Shown piece after piece: positions 9,376 to 16,979 of a stretch of 64,000 nt of DNA. The stretch comes from UBA952 sp044361535. Lineage in GTDB: Bacteria; Bacteroidota; Bacteroidia; Flavobacteriales_D; Crocinitomicaceae. Under the pieces are notes generated by a model. That model worked only from the letters and a program-made list of their open reading frames with translations, ran no database searches and was not told the DNA's origin. The stretch lies in assembly GCA_044361535.1 (NCBI GenBank), contig JBIKIQ010000001.1:124001-188000 (forward strand), read 5' to 3'. Positions within the stretch are counted from its first letter, which is position 1; each line of letters starts with the position of its first letter. A program made the position numbers and the translations under genes.

Positions 9376-9660
9376 CTACTTTAATTTTTTAAACTTATTC
9401 GCTGCAGATACTAGTTTCTTGTTTGGTTTTTCGGGATTAAGTATGGCGTTAAAAAAAACTTCACTATCTCGTTGAGAAGCAATTACTAACTCATGTCTAT
9501 TCACGATTTCCTCTGCCCGTTTTTTAGCTGATCTAATAACAAATTCCGTTAGACTTCTAAAACCTCCTAGGGCAGCTGCTCTTTCAAAAAACTCTTTTTC
9601 TTCAATAGTTAATCTCGCTTCTAGCCTTGCTTTACCTGTAACTGTTGTGCTAATTGCCAT
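9376..9660 (-). CDS. DUF1778 ribbon-helix-helix antitoxin
   Basis: A 94-aa protein with an N-terminal RHH half (KARLEARLTIEEKEFFERAA, then SLTEFVIRSAKKRAEEI) and a C-terminal tail (RDSEVFFNAILNPEKPN) that in the family wraps around the GNAT toxin. It neutralises the toxin and normally represses its own promoter. The promoter just upstream carries a 6-bp inverted repeat between the -33 and -7 boxes. Confidence 0.9.
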   Translation of the reverse strand: MAISTTVTGKARLEARLTIEEKEFFERAAALGGFRSLTEFVIRSAKKRAEEIVNRHELVIASQRDSEVFFNAILNPEKPNKKLVSAANKFKKLK

Positions 9661-9681
9661 AATGTTTTGTGGTTATAGATG

Positions 9682-9713
9682 CAAATGTACGGATATTTAC
9701 CGTACTAAACAAA
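9682..9713 (-). promoter_or_regulatory. Promoter and operator of the DUF1778/GNAT operon
   Basis: On the minus strand a TTTG (9713-9710), a 20-nt spacer and TACATTTG (9689-9682) match the Bacteroidota consensus TTG-N17-23-TAnnTTTG. Inside the spacer and overlapping the -7 box lies GTACGG-ATATTTA-CCGTAC (9687-9705), a perfect inverted repeat that suits autorepression by the RHH antitoxin. Confidence 0.6.
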
Positions 9714-9957
9714 GGTTTGCTTAGTTTTTTTCTAAGTGATTTTGCAGCAATATAAAAAATATCAAATGGCTAACTAAAAATTAAGTAAGCTATCAATAGA
9801 TGTTATGATTCGAATTCATTATACCGAAGTTCCATAAATTTAGAGATCTTAATACAGTTAATTTTGATCTATTCGCATAGGTTAATAAACTGTATATTTG
9901 TTTGAAATAAGGGAAGGCTTCAGTAGAAAATTATCTTCTATTATTATTGGCATTTTT

Positions 9958-10458
9958 CTAATCTGAAATTTGTTGATATGTCTTTGATACATTTCCCTTG
10001 ACGTCAAACATCTTTACATTGTATTTTTTTGTGCCTTTCCCTCTTTCAGTTTCGTTAATTTCATAAACAATATTTTCTTTAAAAAAAACCAGTATAGTTT
10101 TATTACGTTTTTTACTGTCTATAATGATAGAACTAATAAAGTGTATTTTAGTATTATGATCTTCAGAATCAACAATAATTTTAGCATTTCTCAATTCTTT
10201 CAATCTAAATTGCCACTCATATAATTCATAATTTGAATTTGGCAGAACAAAAAAATACATTTTGGTCTTTTTGTCATACCTAATCGCGATTGGCAATTTA
10301 AACTGTTCATTAACATCGTTTTTTGTAAGTGATAACTCTGAAATAGTAGACTTGTAATTTACTTTTGAATTAAATGTAAACTTAGCTGAGACAACTTGAT
10401 TATATGCAATAAACCAGGATAATAGAAATACCGTTGTGCAAAATATTTTCATCTTCAT
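9958..10458 (-). CDS. Secreted hypothetical protein, possible immunity
   Basis: A 166-aa protein with a signal peptide (MKMKIFCTTVFLLSWFIAY) and a mature part of alternating strands (FTFNSKVNY, MYFFVLPNSNYELY, KTILVFFKENIVYEIN). No family is recognised. It follows the NTF2-fold immunity gene on the same strand, so it may be a second immunity gene left from the deleted RHS unit; this is inference from position. Confidence 0.55.
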   Translation of the reverse strand: MKMKIFCTTVFLLSWFIAYNQVVSAKFTFNSKVNYKSTISELSLTKNDVNEQFKLPIAIRYDKKTKMYFFVLPNSNYELYEWQFRLKELRNAKIIVDSEDHNTKIHFISSIIIDSKKRNKTILVFFKENIVYEINETERGKGTKKYNVKMFDVKGNVSKTYQQISD

Positions 10459-10526
10459 CTTTCCTCCTTTTTTACTATGAAAGATACAATTTCGTATGAT
10501 AACAATTCATTATTTTTCAATATCGT

Positions 10527-10817
10527 TTAATAAAAAAAATATGTGGGAACACCTAGATTAAGGCGAATGGTAGTTTCTCCGTTTTCATTAATAGATCTTT
10601 CAACAGGTTTTAATGTTCCAAATAGATGCCATATAGAATCTTTTTCAAGTATAGCTCTATAAGGTTTTGAATTATCGATATTTTCACCAAATTTTGCAAA
10701 CAAGTCCTTTTCACCGATTTCAAATGCAGTTTTCACATTTGGGATGACGTCATCTTCAATTTTAAAAGCAGAAATAAATATTGCAATCAAGCTTACTAAC
10801 ATAGAAGTTATATTCAT
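10527..10817 (-). CDS. NTF2-fold immunity protein (orphan)
   Basis: A 96-aa protein matching the small NTF2-fold immunity pattern: VIPNVKTAFEIGEKDLFAKFG, then NSKPYRAILEKDSIWHLFGTL, then LNLGVPTYFFY. This family protects against polymorphic toxins. It lacks its usual toxin partner: directly upstream are only an RHS-type promoter and eight codons of an RHS-core leader (10843-10869). It is therefore either a surviving orphan immunity gene or is now expressed from the RHS promoter. Confidence 0.68.
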   Translation of the reverse strand: MNITSMLVSLIAIFISAFKIEDDVIPNVKTAFEIGEKDLFAKFGENIDNSKPYRAILEKDSIWHLFGTLKPVERSINENGETTIRLNLGVPTYFFY

Positions 10818-10842
10818 ATTTGTTTAAAATAAGAAGTTAAAA

Positions 10843-10869
10843 TCACGGCGATTGCCTAAAATGCGTCAT
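10843..10869 (-). pseudogene. Relic start of a fifth RHS-core gene
   Basis: From ATG 10869 the minus strand reads MTHFRQSP then TGA. The first seven residues match the starts of the RHS genes at 18029 (MTHFKQSNRS) and 21944 (MTHFRQSTRS). After codon seven the sequence diverges and soon meets the NTF2 immunity gene. The core and toxin tip have apparently been deleted. Confidence 0.6.
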
Positions 10870-10960
10870 ATTTCTACAAATATAGGTATAAAAACGGGCT
10901 TTTTTTTGAAGGTAAACACCCATTTTTATAGGGGTTTTTATGGGTTTTTGGAAAACGCTA
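10870..10960 (-). promoter_or_regulatory. RHS-module promoter copy 1
   Basis: Minus-strand sequence with ATAAAAATGGGTGTTT, an A-run, GCCCGTTTTTATACC and a TATATTTG -7 box (10884-10877), followed 7 nt later by ATG 10869. The same block precedes the genes at 18029 and 21944 and, in altered form, 13196. So little space separates the -7 box from the ATG that the mRNA should be nearly leaderless. Confidence 0.55.
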
Positions 10961-11039
10961 AAAATAAGCGAAATTCATTTTCTAAATATGTAACTACAAC
11001 CAAGATACTATGGTTGAGATTGTAGGATTTTGAAAAATT

Positions 11040-11148
11040 TCAAAATGGAGAATCGTTAAAACTACGTTGTGGGTACATTTTATTTGTATGACATGAAATA
11101 GTGGTTTTTCTGAAGCTGTGATGAGAAGAACGAAGACGACTTTTCCTT
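11040..11148 (+). repeat. Island repeat R, copy 1
   Basis: Contains AAAACTACGTTGTGGGTAC and, ~55 bp further, GTGATGAGAAGAACGAAGAC. Both blocks recur in the same order at 14988-15075 (minus) and, less exactly, 20075-20170 (plus). The stretch from 10870 to 11293 holds no other gene. Confidence 0.55.
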
Positions 11149-11362
11149 TTCTTTCAATATGATTTGAAAATTATAGCTTACCGTGAATAATTGTATTTAT
11201 TGTAACTGTGTATTGGAACTATACAATTACCTACATAATAATAAGATTTTTTCTCTCGTGGACAAAAATGGGTGTAAACACCTATAAATATGGGTGTTTA
11301 TTCGTCAGGTTAAATGCTCAATAATTTTTAATTTTACTAAAAATATTACACTTTTTCACTGC

Positions 11363-12385
11363 ATGCGAAATAATTACCATTCTGATAATCAGTGCTATTA
11401 CACTCAAAAGTGGAATAAAGGGGTCTGTTTACAGAATATTTTTGACTACTCGCCCTTCGGCGTAACCCTTGATGGGCGTACGATGCAGGGTGACGGGTAT
11501 AGGTATGGGTTTAATACGCAAGAGAAAGTAGATGAAATATCTGGAAGCGGAAATCATTTTACAGCGCTGTTTTGGGAATATGATACTCGATTAGGAAGGA
11601 GATGGAATATTGATCCAGCTTTTGAAGAAAAGCCATGGATTTCAGTCTATCATTCGTTTAGTAACAAACCTATTTTAAACATAGATCCAAGTGGTGCTAA
11701 TGATGATGAGTACGATAAAGACGGCAATAAAATAAGTAAACTTGGAGGTAACGAAATTGATTTCTACCATCAAAAAAATGGTGATACTAAAGTTATTGAT
11801 AAAAAAACAGGTGCTTCGAATATTATAAAAGGAGGTCAAACATGGATAAAAGATTACACGCACAGGTCAAAAGATATAAGCTGGGCTCAGCTTACTTTTG
11901 AATGGAACTATGGTACAGGACCTACAAAAAGTTTAATAAGTGATTTTAGTAATACGACAATGGGTGCATTTGGATCATTAAATAGCGCTTTTTCATCTTT
12001 TGCATCAAGAGCAAGAAAAGCATCTTTGAACTCAAAAGAATTAAAAGGAATAGTTGTCATGAATTACTTTAATATTAATCCACTAAATGCAAACGACATG
12101 TGGGAGCAAATGTGGGGCCGAAGTAATGTTTCATGGTATAAACTAGGTGATAAAACATTGTTTTTAATGATAGATTCAAAGTCTATGGAATCCTTTGGAT
12201 ATAGGATGCTAAATAGCTGGGAAAGAAGTTTACGAAGAGACAAAGGAAACACATATCAAACATATATTTGGACCGAAACAAATTCAGAGGTGCAAAATAA
12301 AGAAGCCACAAAAATAGATTATGATAATAGAATGTACGAGAAAATATTAAGAGAATCTCGATACCCTAAAGGCCCTAAATATTGA
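11363..12385 (+). CDS. RHS-core polymorphic toxin-like protein 1 (altered N-terminus)
   Basis: About 340 aa from ATG 11363 (a GTG at 11294 is in frame). An RHS-associated core (VCLQNIFDYSPFGVTLDGRT, YRYGFNTQEKVDEI, RLGRRWNIDP, then SGAND) is followed by an unrecognised ~250-aa tip ending RESRYPKGPKY. The core DNA from 11420 is identical to that of the next unit for 168 bp, but upstream of 11420 the usual leader and TATATTTG promoter are missing. The gene may be a silent or truncated tip cassette. A small lipoprotein gene follows after 3 bp and is the likely immunity partner. Confidence 0.7.
   Translation: MRNNYHSDNQCYYTQKWNKGVCLQNIFDYSPFGVTLDGRTMQGDGYRYGFNTQEKVDEISGSGNHFTALFWEYDTRLGRRWNIDPAFEEKPWISVYHSFSNKPILNIDPSGANDDEYDKDGNKISKLGGNEIDFYHQKNGDTKVIDKKTGASNIIKGGQTWIKDYTHRSKDISWAQLTFEWNYGTGPTKSLISDFSNTTMGAFGSLNSAFSSFASRARKASLNSKELKGIVVMNYFNINPLNANDMWEQMWGRSNVSWYKLGDKTLFLMIDSKSMESFGYRMLNSWERSLRRDKGNTYQTYIWTETNSEVQNKEATKIDYDNRMYEKILRESRYPKGPKY
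11420..11587 (+). repeat. 168-bp perfect direct repeat in the RHS core, copy 1
   Basis: Read by eye, this block is base-for-base identical to 13271-13438. It starts GGGGTCTGTTTACAG and ends GGGAATATGATACT. Outside both ends the two genes differ. The block covers the conserved core just before the variable tip. Confidence 0.8.
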
Positions 12386-12388
12386 GTT

Positions 12389-12793
12389 ATGAATATAATA
12401 TTTATATCTTTTATAATATTTATCACAGTATCTTGTGATATGTTTAATGAAAACGACTTATATGGTTACTATACACCTAACTACCTTAATAATTATGATA
12501 CAATTCAAATCAAACCTAAGGGGATTTATTATAGAAAAGTTTATGATAAAAATAAAAAATTAATCCTTGAAATGAATGGAAAGTGGAGATTTGAAAGCGG
12601 TAATAAAATAATAATTGAGAAGTTTTATCTAAACTTAGATGATAACTTAATCAAGTTTCCTGACTTATCGAAAGACACAAACTATTCAATAAGTACTAAT
12701 TTTCAGAATGATAATTCTGGAATGTTTTTTTGCGTAGGTTACAGTAAAGACCAAAATTGTTATCGAAAGTTAAAGAAAAAAATTTTGTTATAA
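12389..12793 (+). CDS. Small lipoprotein, candidate immunity to RHS tip 1
   Basis: A 134-aa protein with a signal peptide and lipobox (FITVSCDMF), then a beta-rich lipocalin-like body: DLYGYYTPNYLNN, KWRFESGNKIIIEK, CYRKLKKKILL. It begins 3 bp after the RHS gene stop, the standard place for an immunity gene. Function is inferred only from position and export signal. Confidence 0.65.
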   Translation: MNIIFISFIIFITVSCDMFNENDLYGYYTPNYLNNYDTIQIKPKGIYYRKVYDKNKKLILEMNGKWRFESGNKIIIEKFYLNLDDNLIKFPDLSKDTNYSISTNFQNDNSGMFFCVGYSKDQNCYRKLKKKILL

Positions 12794-13195
12794 TTTTTAA
12801 CATGTTTTTAAATGTTTGGAACCTTATGAGAATTTGACATTAATATCATTGAATATTAAACTTAATACACATATAAGTTAATTCAATAAAAAAAGGAAAA
12901 TTAAATCAAAATGCTAAATAAAAATCTTTTGATATTTATGTTTATAATCTATTTTTTAACTTGACGTAAATTAACAGTCCTTTACCCTATTATATAACGT
13001 TAATAGTTACCTATTATTCATTTTATTCGAGAGATCTATAATATAGATATTTCATGAGTTCTTTGTCGTTTTTTAAATTTAAATTATGAAATTTCGCATA
13101 TTTTTAGCATTTTCCAAAAACCCATATAAATCGCTATAAAAATGGGTGTTTTCCCTTATAAAAAGGGTCGGTTTTTTGCGTATATTTGTTATGTT
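12794..13195 (+). promoter_or_regulatory. Intergenic region with RHS promoter copy 2
   Basis: An AT-rich 400-bp gap. Its last ~100 bp carry the module block: CTATAAAAATGGGTGTTTTCC, then a GGTTTTTTGCG spacer and a TATATTTG -7 box at 13181-13188, eight bases before ATG 13196. No gene or RNA is seen in the remainder. Confidence 0.5.
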
Positions 13196-14209
13196 ATGAA
13201 TCCAAATCGGTCTTCGTTCAATTTTCATGGTGCTGTTTATCAGTATACTTACAACGCAAAAAAGGCCTCCGGGGTCTGTTTACAGAATATTTTTGACTAC
13301 TCGCCCTTCGGCGTAACCCTTGATGGGCGTACGATGCAGGGTGACGGGTATAGGTATGGGTTTAATACGCAAGAGAAAGTAGATGAAATATCTGGAAGCG
13401 GAAATCATTTTACAGCGCTGTTTTGGGAATATGATACTAGGTTGGGAAGAAGATGGAATACAGATCCAGTTGTCAAAACACATGAAAGCCCTTTTGCTAC
13501 ATTTGCTAATAATCCTATTTGGTTTCTGGATCATAAAGGCGCAGATACGGTAAAAGTATTTTCTGTTGGAGAAAAAGTAGGTAGGTTAAGTAAGCATATC
13601 AAGGCAAAAGGTAATGATGTGTTTATGCTCGTAGACAAAGAAGGCAATATAGGTAAATCCATCTCATTTGATAAAGGAGTTCTTGAACGTGTAAAAACTC
13701 AATGTACATCCCATTTTAATGATGCAGGAATTTCTGAAGTGACTTCTTTCGATATGTATCAAATAAGAGGAGATGAAAATGCCACTCAACTATTCGAATT
13801 TATGGCCAACAACATTGATGTTGAATGGGGACAATACAAGACTGGGCAAGAGGGTAAAAAAGGATTAAACTTTCTAACTACCTCAGGAATGAAAAGAAAA
13901 GAATTAGGTAGTACTGATTTATTTTACGGACAATTAAAATATAATTATTTGATACGAGAACATATTCACAGTCATCCAAGCAGCGCTTATCCTTCTGGCT
14001 TGAATAACAGAAAGCATGATATTGGTTTTGCTCGTGGTATTGAAAATTATTATTCAAAAAAACATCCGTTTCTTGAAAAACCAATATTCAAAATATATCA
14101 TGTTCCAAGTAGAGAATATATCCCTTATAGTAAAGATTCAAAAATTGAGGATTTTAATAATCTTCAAGAAATGGATGAGTTTGAAATTATTCAACCAAAA
14201 AAAAATTAA
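13196..14209 (+). CDS. RHS-core protein with JAB-like metallopeptidase tip
   Basis: A 337-aa protein from ATG 13196; the frame is open upstream, but the -7 box sits at 13181-13188, so the upstream codons should not be transcribed. Order: short leader, RHS core (DYSPFGVTLDGRTMQG, RLGRRWNTDP), then a tip whose EHIHSHPSSAYPSG...HD near residue 260 fits the JAMM pattern HxHP..S..D. JAB-like tips occur among polymorphic toxins and would cut isopeptide or peptide bonds using zinc. The next gene starts one base after the stop. Confidence 0.8.
   Translation: MNPNRSSFNFHGAVYQYTYNAKKASGVCLQNIFDYSPFGVTLDGRTMQGDGYRYGFNTQEKVDEISGSGNHFTALFWEYDTRLGRRWNTDPVVKTHESPFATFANNPIWFLDHKGADTVKVFSVGEKVGRLSKHIKAKGNDVFMLVDKEGNIGKSISFDKGVLERVKTQCTSHFNDAGISEVTSFDMYQIRGDENATQLFEFMANNIDVEWGQYKTGQEGKKGLNFLTTSGMKRKELGSTDLFYGQLKYNYLIREHIHSHPSSAYPSGLNNRKHDIGFARGIENYYSKKHPFLEKPIFKIYHVPSREYIPYSKDSKIEDFNNLQEMDEFEIIQPKKN
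13271..13438 (+). repeat. 168-bp perfect direct repeat in the RHS core, copy 2
   Basis: Identical to 11420-11587 at an offset of exactly 1851 bp, lying in the same position of the RHS core. Divergence begins at the codons for RLGRRWN, immediately before the tip. Confidence 0.8.
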
Positions 14210-14210
14210 T

Positions 14211-14957
14211 ATGTCAATTTTCCGTTATTCTATATTATTTGGTTTAACTTTTATTTTTTTTGTAAATATCCAAACGAAAGATCAAATAAAAGGTACGGGG
14301 TCAAAATCAGTGGAAATTGAGCAAAGAAAGCAATCTAAAAAGAATGATATTAGTTTAATACAACATCAAAAAAATCAAAGTGATAAATATGATTTTGTTA
14401 TTATTGGCACTCAAGTATGGATGTCCAAAAATTTGGACGTTAGTACTTTTCGAAATGGCGATCCCATACCACAAGTCAAAAGTGATGAAGAATGGAAAAA
14501 AGCAACGAAAAATAAAAGCCCGTCTTGGTGTTATTACGACTATGATCCGGTCAATGGAGGAAAATTCGGAAAATTGTATAATTGGTATGCTGTAAATGAT
14601 AAAAGGGGGTTAGCACCCAAAGGATGGAAAATACCAAATAATCAAGATTGGGAAAAACTTTTAAAACAAATTGGAAATCCAACTTATCATGCAAAAGATT
14701 TATTAAGCATGGAAGGATGGGACATTGAAAATGGAACAAATAAAACAGGATTTAATGCGTTACCAGCAGGAGGTAGATTTTTAGATAAATTTGAACAGAA
14801 AGGAGAAACTGCTTGCTTCTGGGGTTCTGATGATAGTAAAATAAAATATGAAGGATTTGAACGGGGCGGCTCACTTTTTTTAACAGAACAATGGTTTTTG
14901 AACGATGCTGTTGGATTTCCAAAGGAATATTGTTTATCTGTTCGCTGTATTAAGTAG
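14211..14957 (+). CDS. FISUMP-domain exported protein, possible immunity to the JAB tip
   Basis: A 248-aa protein starting MSIFRYSILFGLTFIFF, a signal peptide or anchor. It has a Ser/Lys-rich linker and then a FISUMP domain: IGTQVWMSKNLDVSTFRNG, GKLYNWYAVNDKRGLAPKGW, GFNALPAGGRFLD and the terminal SVRCIK. FISUMP is a Bacteroidota/Fibrobacter surface domain of unknown role. It sits one base after the RHS-JAB gene, exactly where an immunity gene belongs, so it may act as the protective partner; this is inference. The in-frame region upstream of 14211 lies inside the RHS gene and is unlikely to be used. Confidence 0.75.
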   Translation: MSIFRYSILFGLTFIFFVNIQTKDQIKGTGSKSVEIEQRKQSKKNDISLIQHQKNQSDKYDFVIIGTQVWMSKNLDVSTFRNGDPIPQVKSDEEWKKATKNKSPSWCYYDYDPVNGGKFGKLYNWYAVNDKRGLAPKGWKIPNNQDWEKLLKQIGNPTYHAKDLLSMEGWDIENGTNKTGFNALPAGGRFLDKFEQKGETACFWGSDDSKIKYEGFERGGSLFLTEQWFLNDAVGFPKEYCLSVRCIK

Positions 14958-14987
14958 GATTAGTCTACTTTCAGAGTATACTTCTTC

Positions 14988-15075
14988 TTCGTCCTTCTCA
15001 TTACAACCTCTTAAATCAATCATTACAGCGCTCTAAAACAAATAGTACCCACAACGTAGTTTTGTAGGCACTATT
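14988..15075 (-). repeat. Island repeat R, copy 2, next to the tyrosine recombinase
   Basis: Minus-strand copy of AAAACTACGTTGTGGGTAC followed by TGTAATGAGAAGGACGAAGA. It fills the gap between the FISUMP gene and the recombinase stop codon. Confidence 0.55.
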
Positions 15076-15087
15076 GGTTCAAAAATA

Positions 15088-16206
15088 TCAAAAACTGAGT
15101 TGTTGAGTGACTTCTGTTTTTTCATAGTTGCGTATTTGATCAAAGACTTTGTCTGCTTCTTTGTCAATGACATTTTGAGCCATTTTTACGTAGCGAAAGA
15201 ACTCTCTTGAGTTCGCAGCATGTCCTGATATTTTTCGAACCACATGTTCGGGCATCCCCAGTGAGAGCATGGTTGAAATGGCTGTTTTGCGCATCGTATG
15301 GGTGCTGATATGGTCTGATAATTTGTAGTGTTTTTTGCGTTTTGCATCCGCGTAAACAATCATTTGTTTGCCCCTTTTCTCCCTCGTTTTTACCATTTCA
15401 AAATCATCCGGTAACAGTTTAGCCATCACTTTGATTTTTTTGTTAAACCATTCCGGTGTCATCTTGGGTAACAAAGGACCATTTTTTTGCTTGTATTTTT
15501 TTATTATTTCTGCGGCGTAATCTGGAAGTTTAACATTGGTAACCGTTGCTGTTTTTTGGGATTTTACCCGAATGTAGTGTGCATCTTGAATGATGACCAG
15601 GTTAGAAAACGTGAGACTCAACAAATCTGAAACGCGCAATGCTAATGTACAACCTACAACAAAAGTATCTCGTACTTTTTCTAATTTTTTGAGGCGAATT
15701 TTCTTGTTAAATTCTTCGTTGAAAATGATATATTGCAATTGCTCAACAGATAGCGCCACAATAGGAATTTCCTCTTTTGGCGTATAAAAAGAACGATGGT
15801 ATGAACCAACGGGTATGTGTTTATCTCCATCCAAATAGTTAAAAAAAGCGCGAAGAAGTTTCATTAACGAACCTACGTCGTTGTCATAAAAATCTTTTTT
15901 CTGGTAAAGAAAATTGGTGTATGCCCGGTAGAATTTGGCGTAGTATTTTTTAGCCACCATTTTTTCATTGAAAGTAAGGTTTTGATCGATGTAGATTTTT
16001 ATTCGAAAGGAGCTTTGCGCGGCATACTCCTGCAAGGAACGTTCTAGACATCGATACATTCTAATAGAACCGGATGAAATCCGTTGCCCATTCTTTTTTG
16101 TTCTAACTCCGCTCTCCGTTTCCTCAATCATATCATTGAGCAAACTGAAAAATTGTTCTTCTGAGAGCATCTTGCTCTTTTTGGTAATTTGAATTTTTGT
16201 AGCCAT
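15088..16206 (-). CDS. Tyrosine recombinase (phage-integrase family)
   Basis: A 372-aa recombinase with an N-terminal SAM-like/core-binding half (to ~residue 140) and a catalytic half. Visible catalytic residues: Arg191 in LALRVSDLLSL, His303-x-x-Arg306 in THTMRKTA, GH328-329 in SGHAANS and Tyr339 in FFRYVKM. All expected residues are present. It lacks the extra helix segment expected of IntI integron integrases, as far as can be judged by eye. It sits among RHS units, with repeat R at its 3' end and an 11-bp inverted repeat at its 5' end, so it may rearrange the island. Confidence 0.88.
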   Translation of the reverse strand: MATKIQITKKSKMLSEEQFFSLLNDMIEETESGVRTKKNGQRISSGSIRMYRCLERSLQEYAAQSSFRIKIYIDQNLTFNEKMVAKKYYAKFYRAYTNFLYQKKDFYDNDVGSLMKLLRAFFNYLDGDKHIPVGSYHRSFYTPKEEIPIVALSVEQLQYIIFNEEFNKKIRLKKLEKVRDTFVVGCTLALRVSDLLSLTFSNLVIIQDAHYIRVKSQKTATVTNVKLPDYAAEIIKKYKQKNGPLLPKMTPEWFNKKIKVMAKLLPDDFEMVKTREKRGKQMIVYADAKRKKHYKLSDHISTHTMRKTAISTMLSLGMPEHVVRKISGHAANSREFFRYVKMAQNVIDKEADKVFDQIRNYEKTEVTQQLSF

Positions 16207-16208
16207 AA

Positions 16209-16237
16209 CTTTTTCTCAAAACATACTTGAGAAAAAG
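16209..16237. promoter_or_regulatory. Inverted repeat upstream of the recombinase
   Basis: CTTTTTCTCAA (16209-16219), a 7-nt spacer and TTGAGAAAAAG (16227-16237): 11-bp perfect arms starting 3 bp from the recombinase ATG. It could be an operator, an mRNA hairpin covering the start, or a recombinase core site. Confidence 0.5.
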
Positions 16238-16516
16238 CTATGGGGTTACTTCTATTTTGTTGGAGGCCTAATTAAGAGGAAATTTATAGTATATTATCCT
16301 TGTATAATCTGTAAGGAGCTGGCCTTAGGCCCAGTCACATGGCAATTTTTAGTGGTTTTATGTGGCTTAATAGACTGTAAAAATAATTTAAAGCTTTTTT
16401 GATTTTCGGAACAGCTTTACAACTCTCCATAAAAGTTTAAACAGCTTTTGTGATTAACCAAAAAACACCCTTTACTATCTCTGTTGCAAATAAAATACGT
16501 GTTTCTCGTGAGGGTT
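16238..16516. other. Intergenic region
   Basis: About 280 bp of AT-rich sequence between the recombinase and the candidate immunity gene at 16517. No promoter box, coding frame or repeat is convincing. Confidence 0.3.
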
Positions 16517-16939
16517 TCAAAAATGGTTATCACAATTTATTTTTAACCCATATAGCAAATCGGTTGTATAAACTGTGGTATTAGAACCCCCTATTTTATT
16601 TTTGCCAAATTTGACAGCAATTTGAAAAATATAAAGTTCGTATTCCTGACCGTCATTTTTCATTTTAATTATATTAAGATAATCCAAACTTAAACAGTAT
16701 TTCCGTCCTTTTTGTAAATAACAAAAATTTTCACTTATTTCTTTTTCTTTTTCTTTCAAAATCAAAAGATGAAAATCCTCTTTTGATTTCTTAAATTTTA
16801 GGTAATAATAATAATCAAAAGAAGTAGAATCAATTTCACATAGCTTATACAAACATTTGTTACAACTTTCGTTTTGTGAATGGAGAAAAAACCAACTCAA
16901 AACAAAAAGAATTACAATACTATTTTTTTTGACCTCCAT
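16517..16939 (-). CDS. Secreted small protein, candidate immunity to RHS tip 3
   Basis: A 140-aa protein with a signal peptide (IVILFVLSWFFLHSQ) and Cys-containing mature start (CNKCLYKLCEID), followed by strands rich in Tyr and Lys. It lies 40 bp downstream of the RHS gene at 16980 on the same strand. The role is inferred from position. Confidence 0.58.
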   Translation of the reverse strand: MEVKKNSIVILFVLSWFFLHSQNESCNKCLYKLCEIDSTSFDYYYYLKFKKSKEDFHLLILKEKEKEISENFCYLQKGRKYCLSLDYLNIIKMKNDGQEYELYIFQIAVKFGKNKIGGSNTTVYTTDLLYGLKINCDNHF

Positions 16940-16979
16940 TTATTGATATATTGATTTACCAGCACCTACTTTTATGAAT

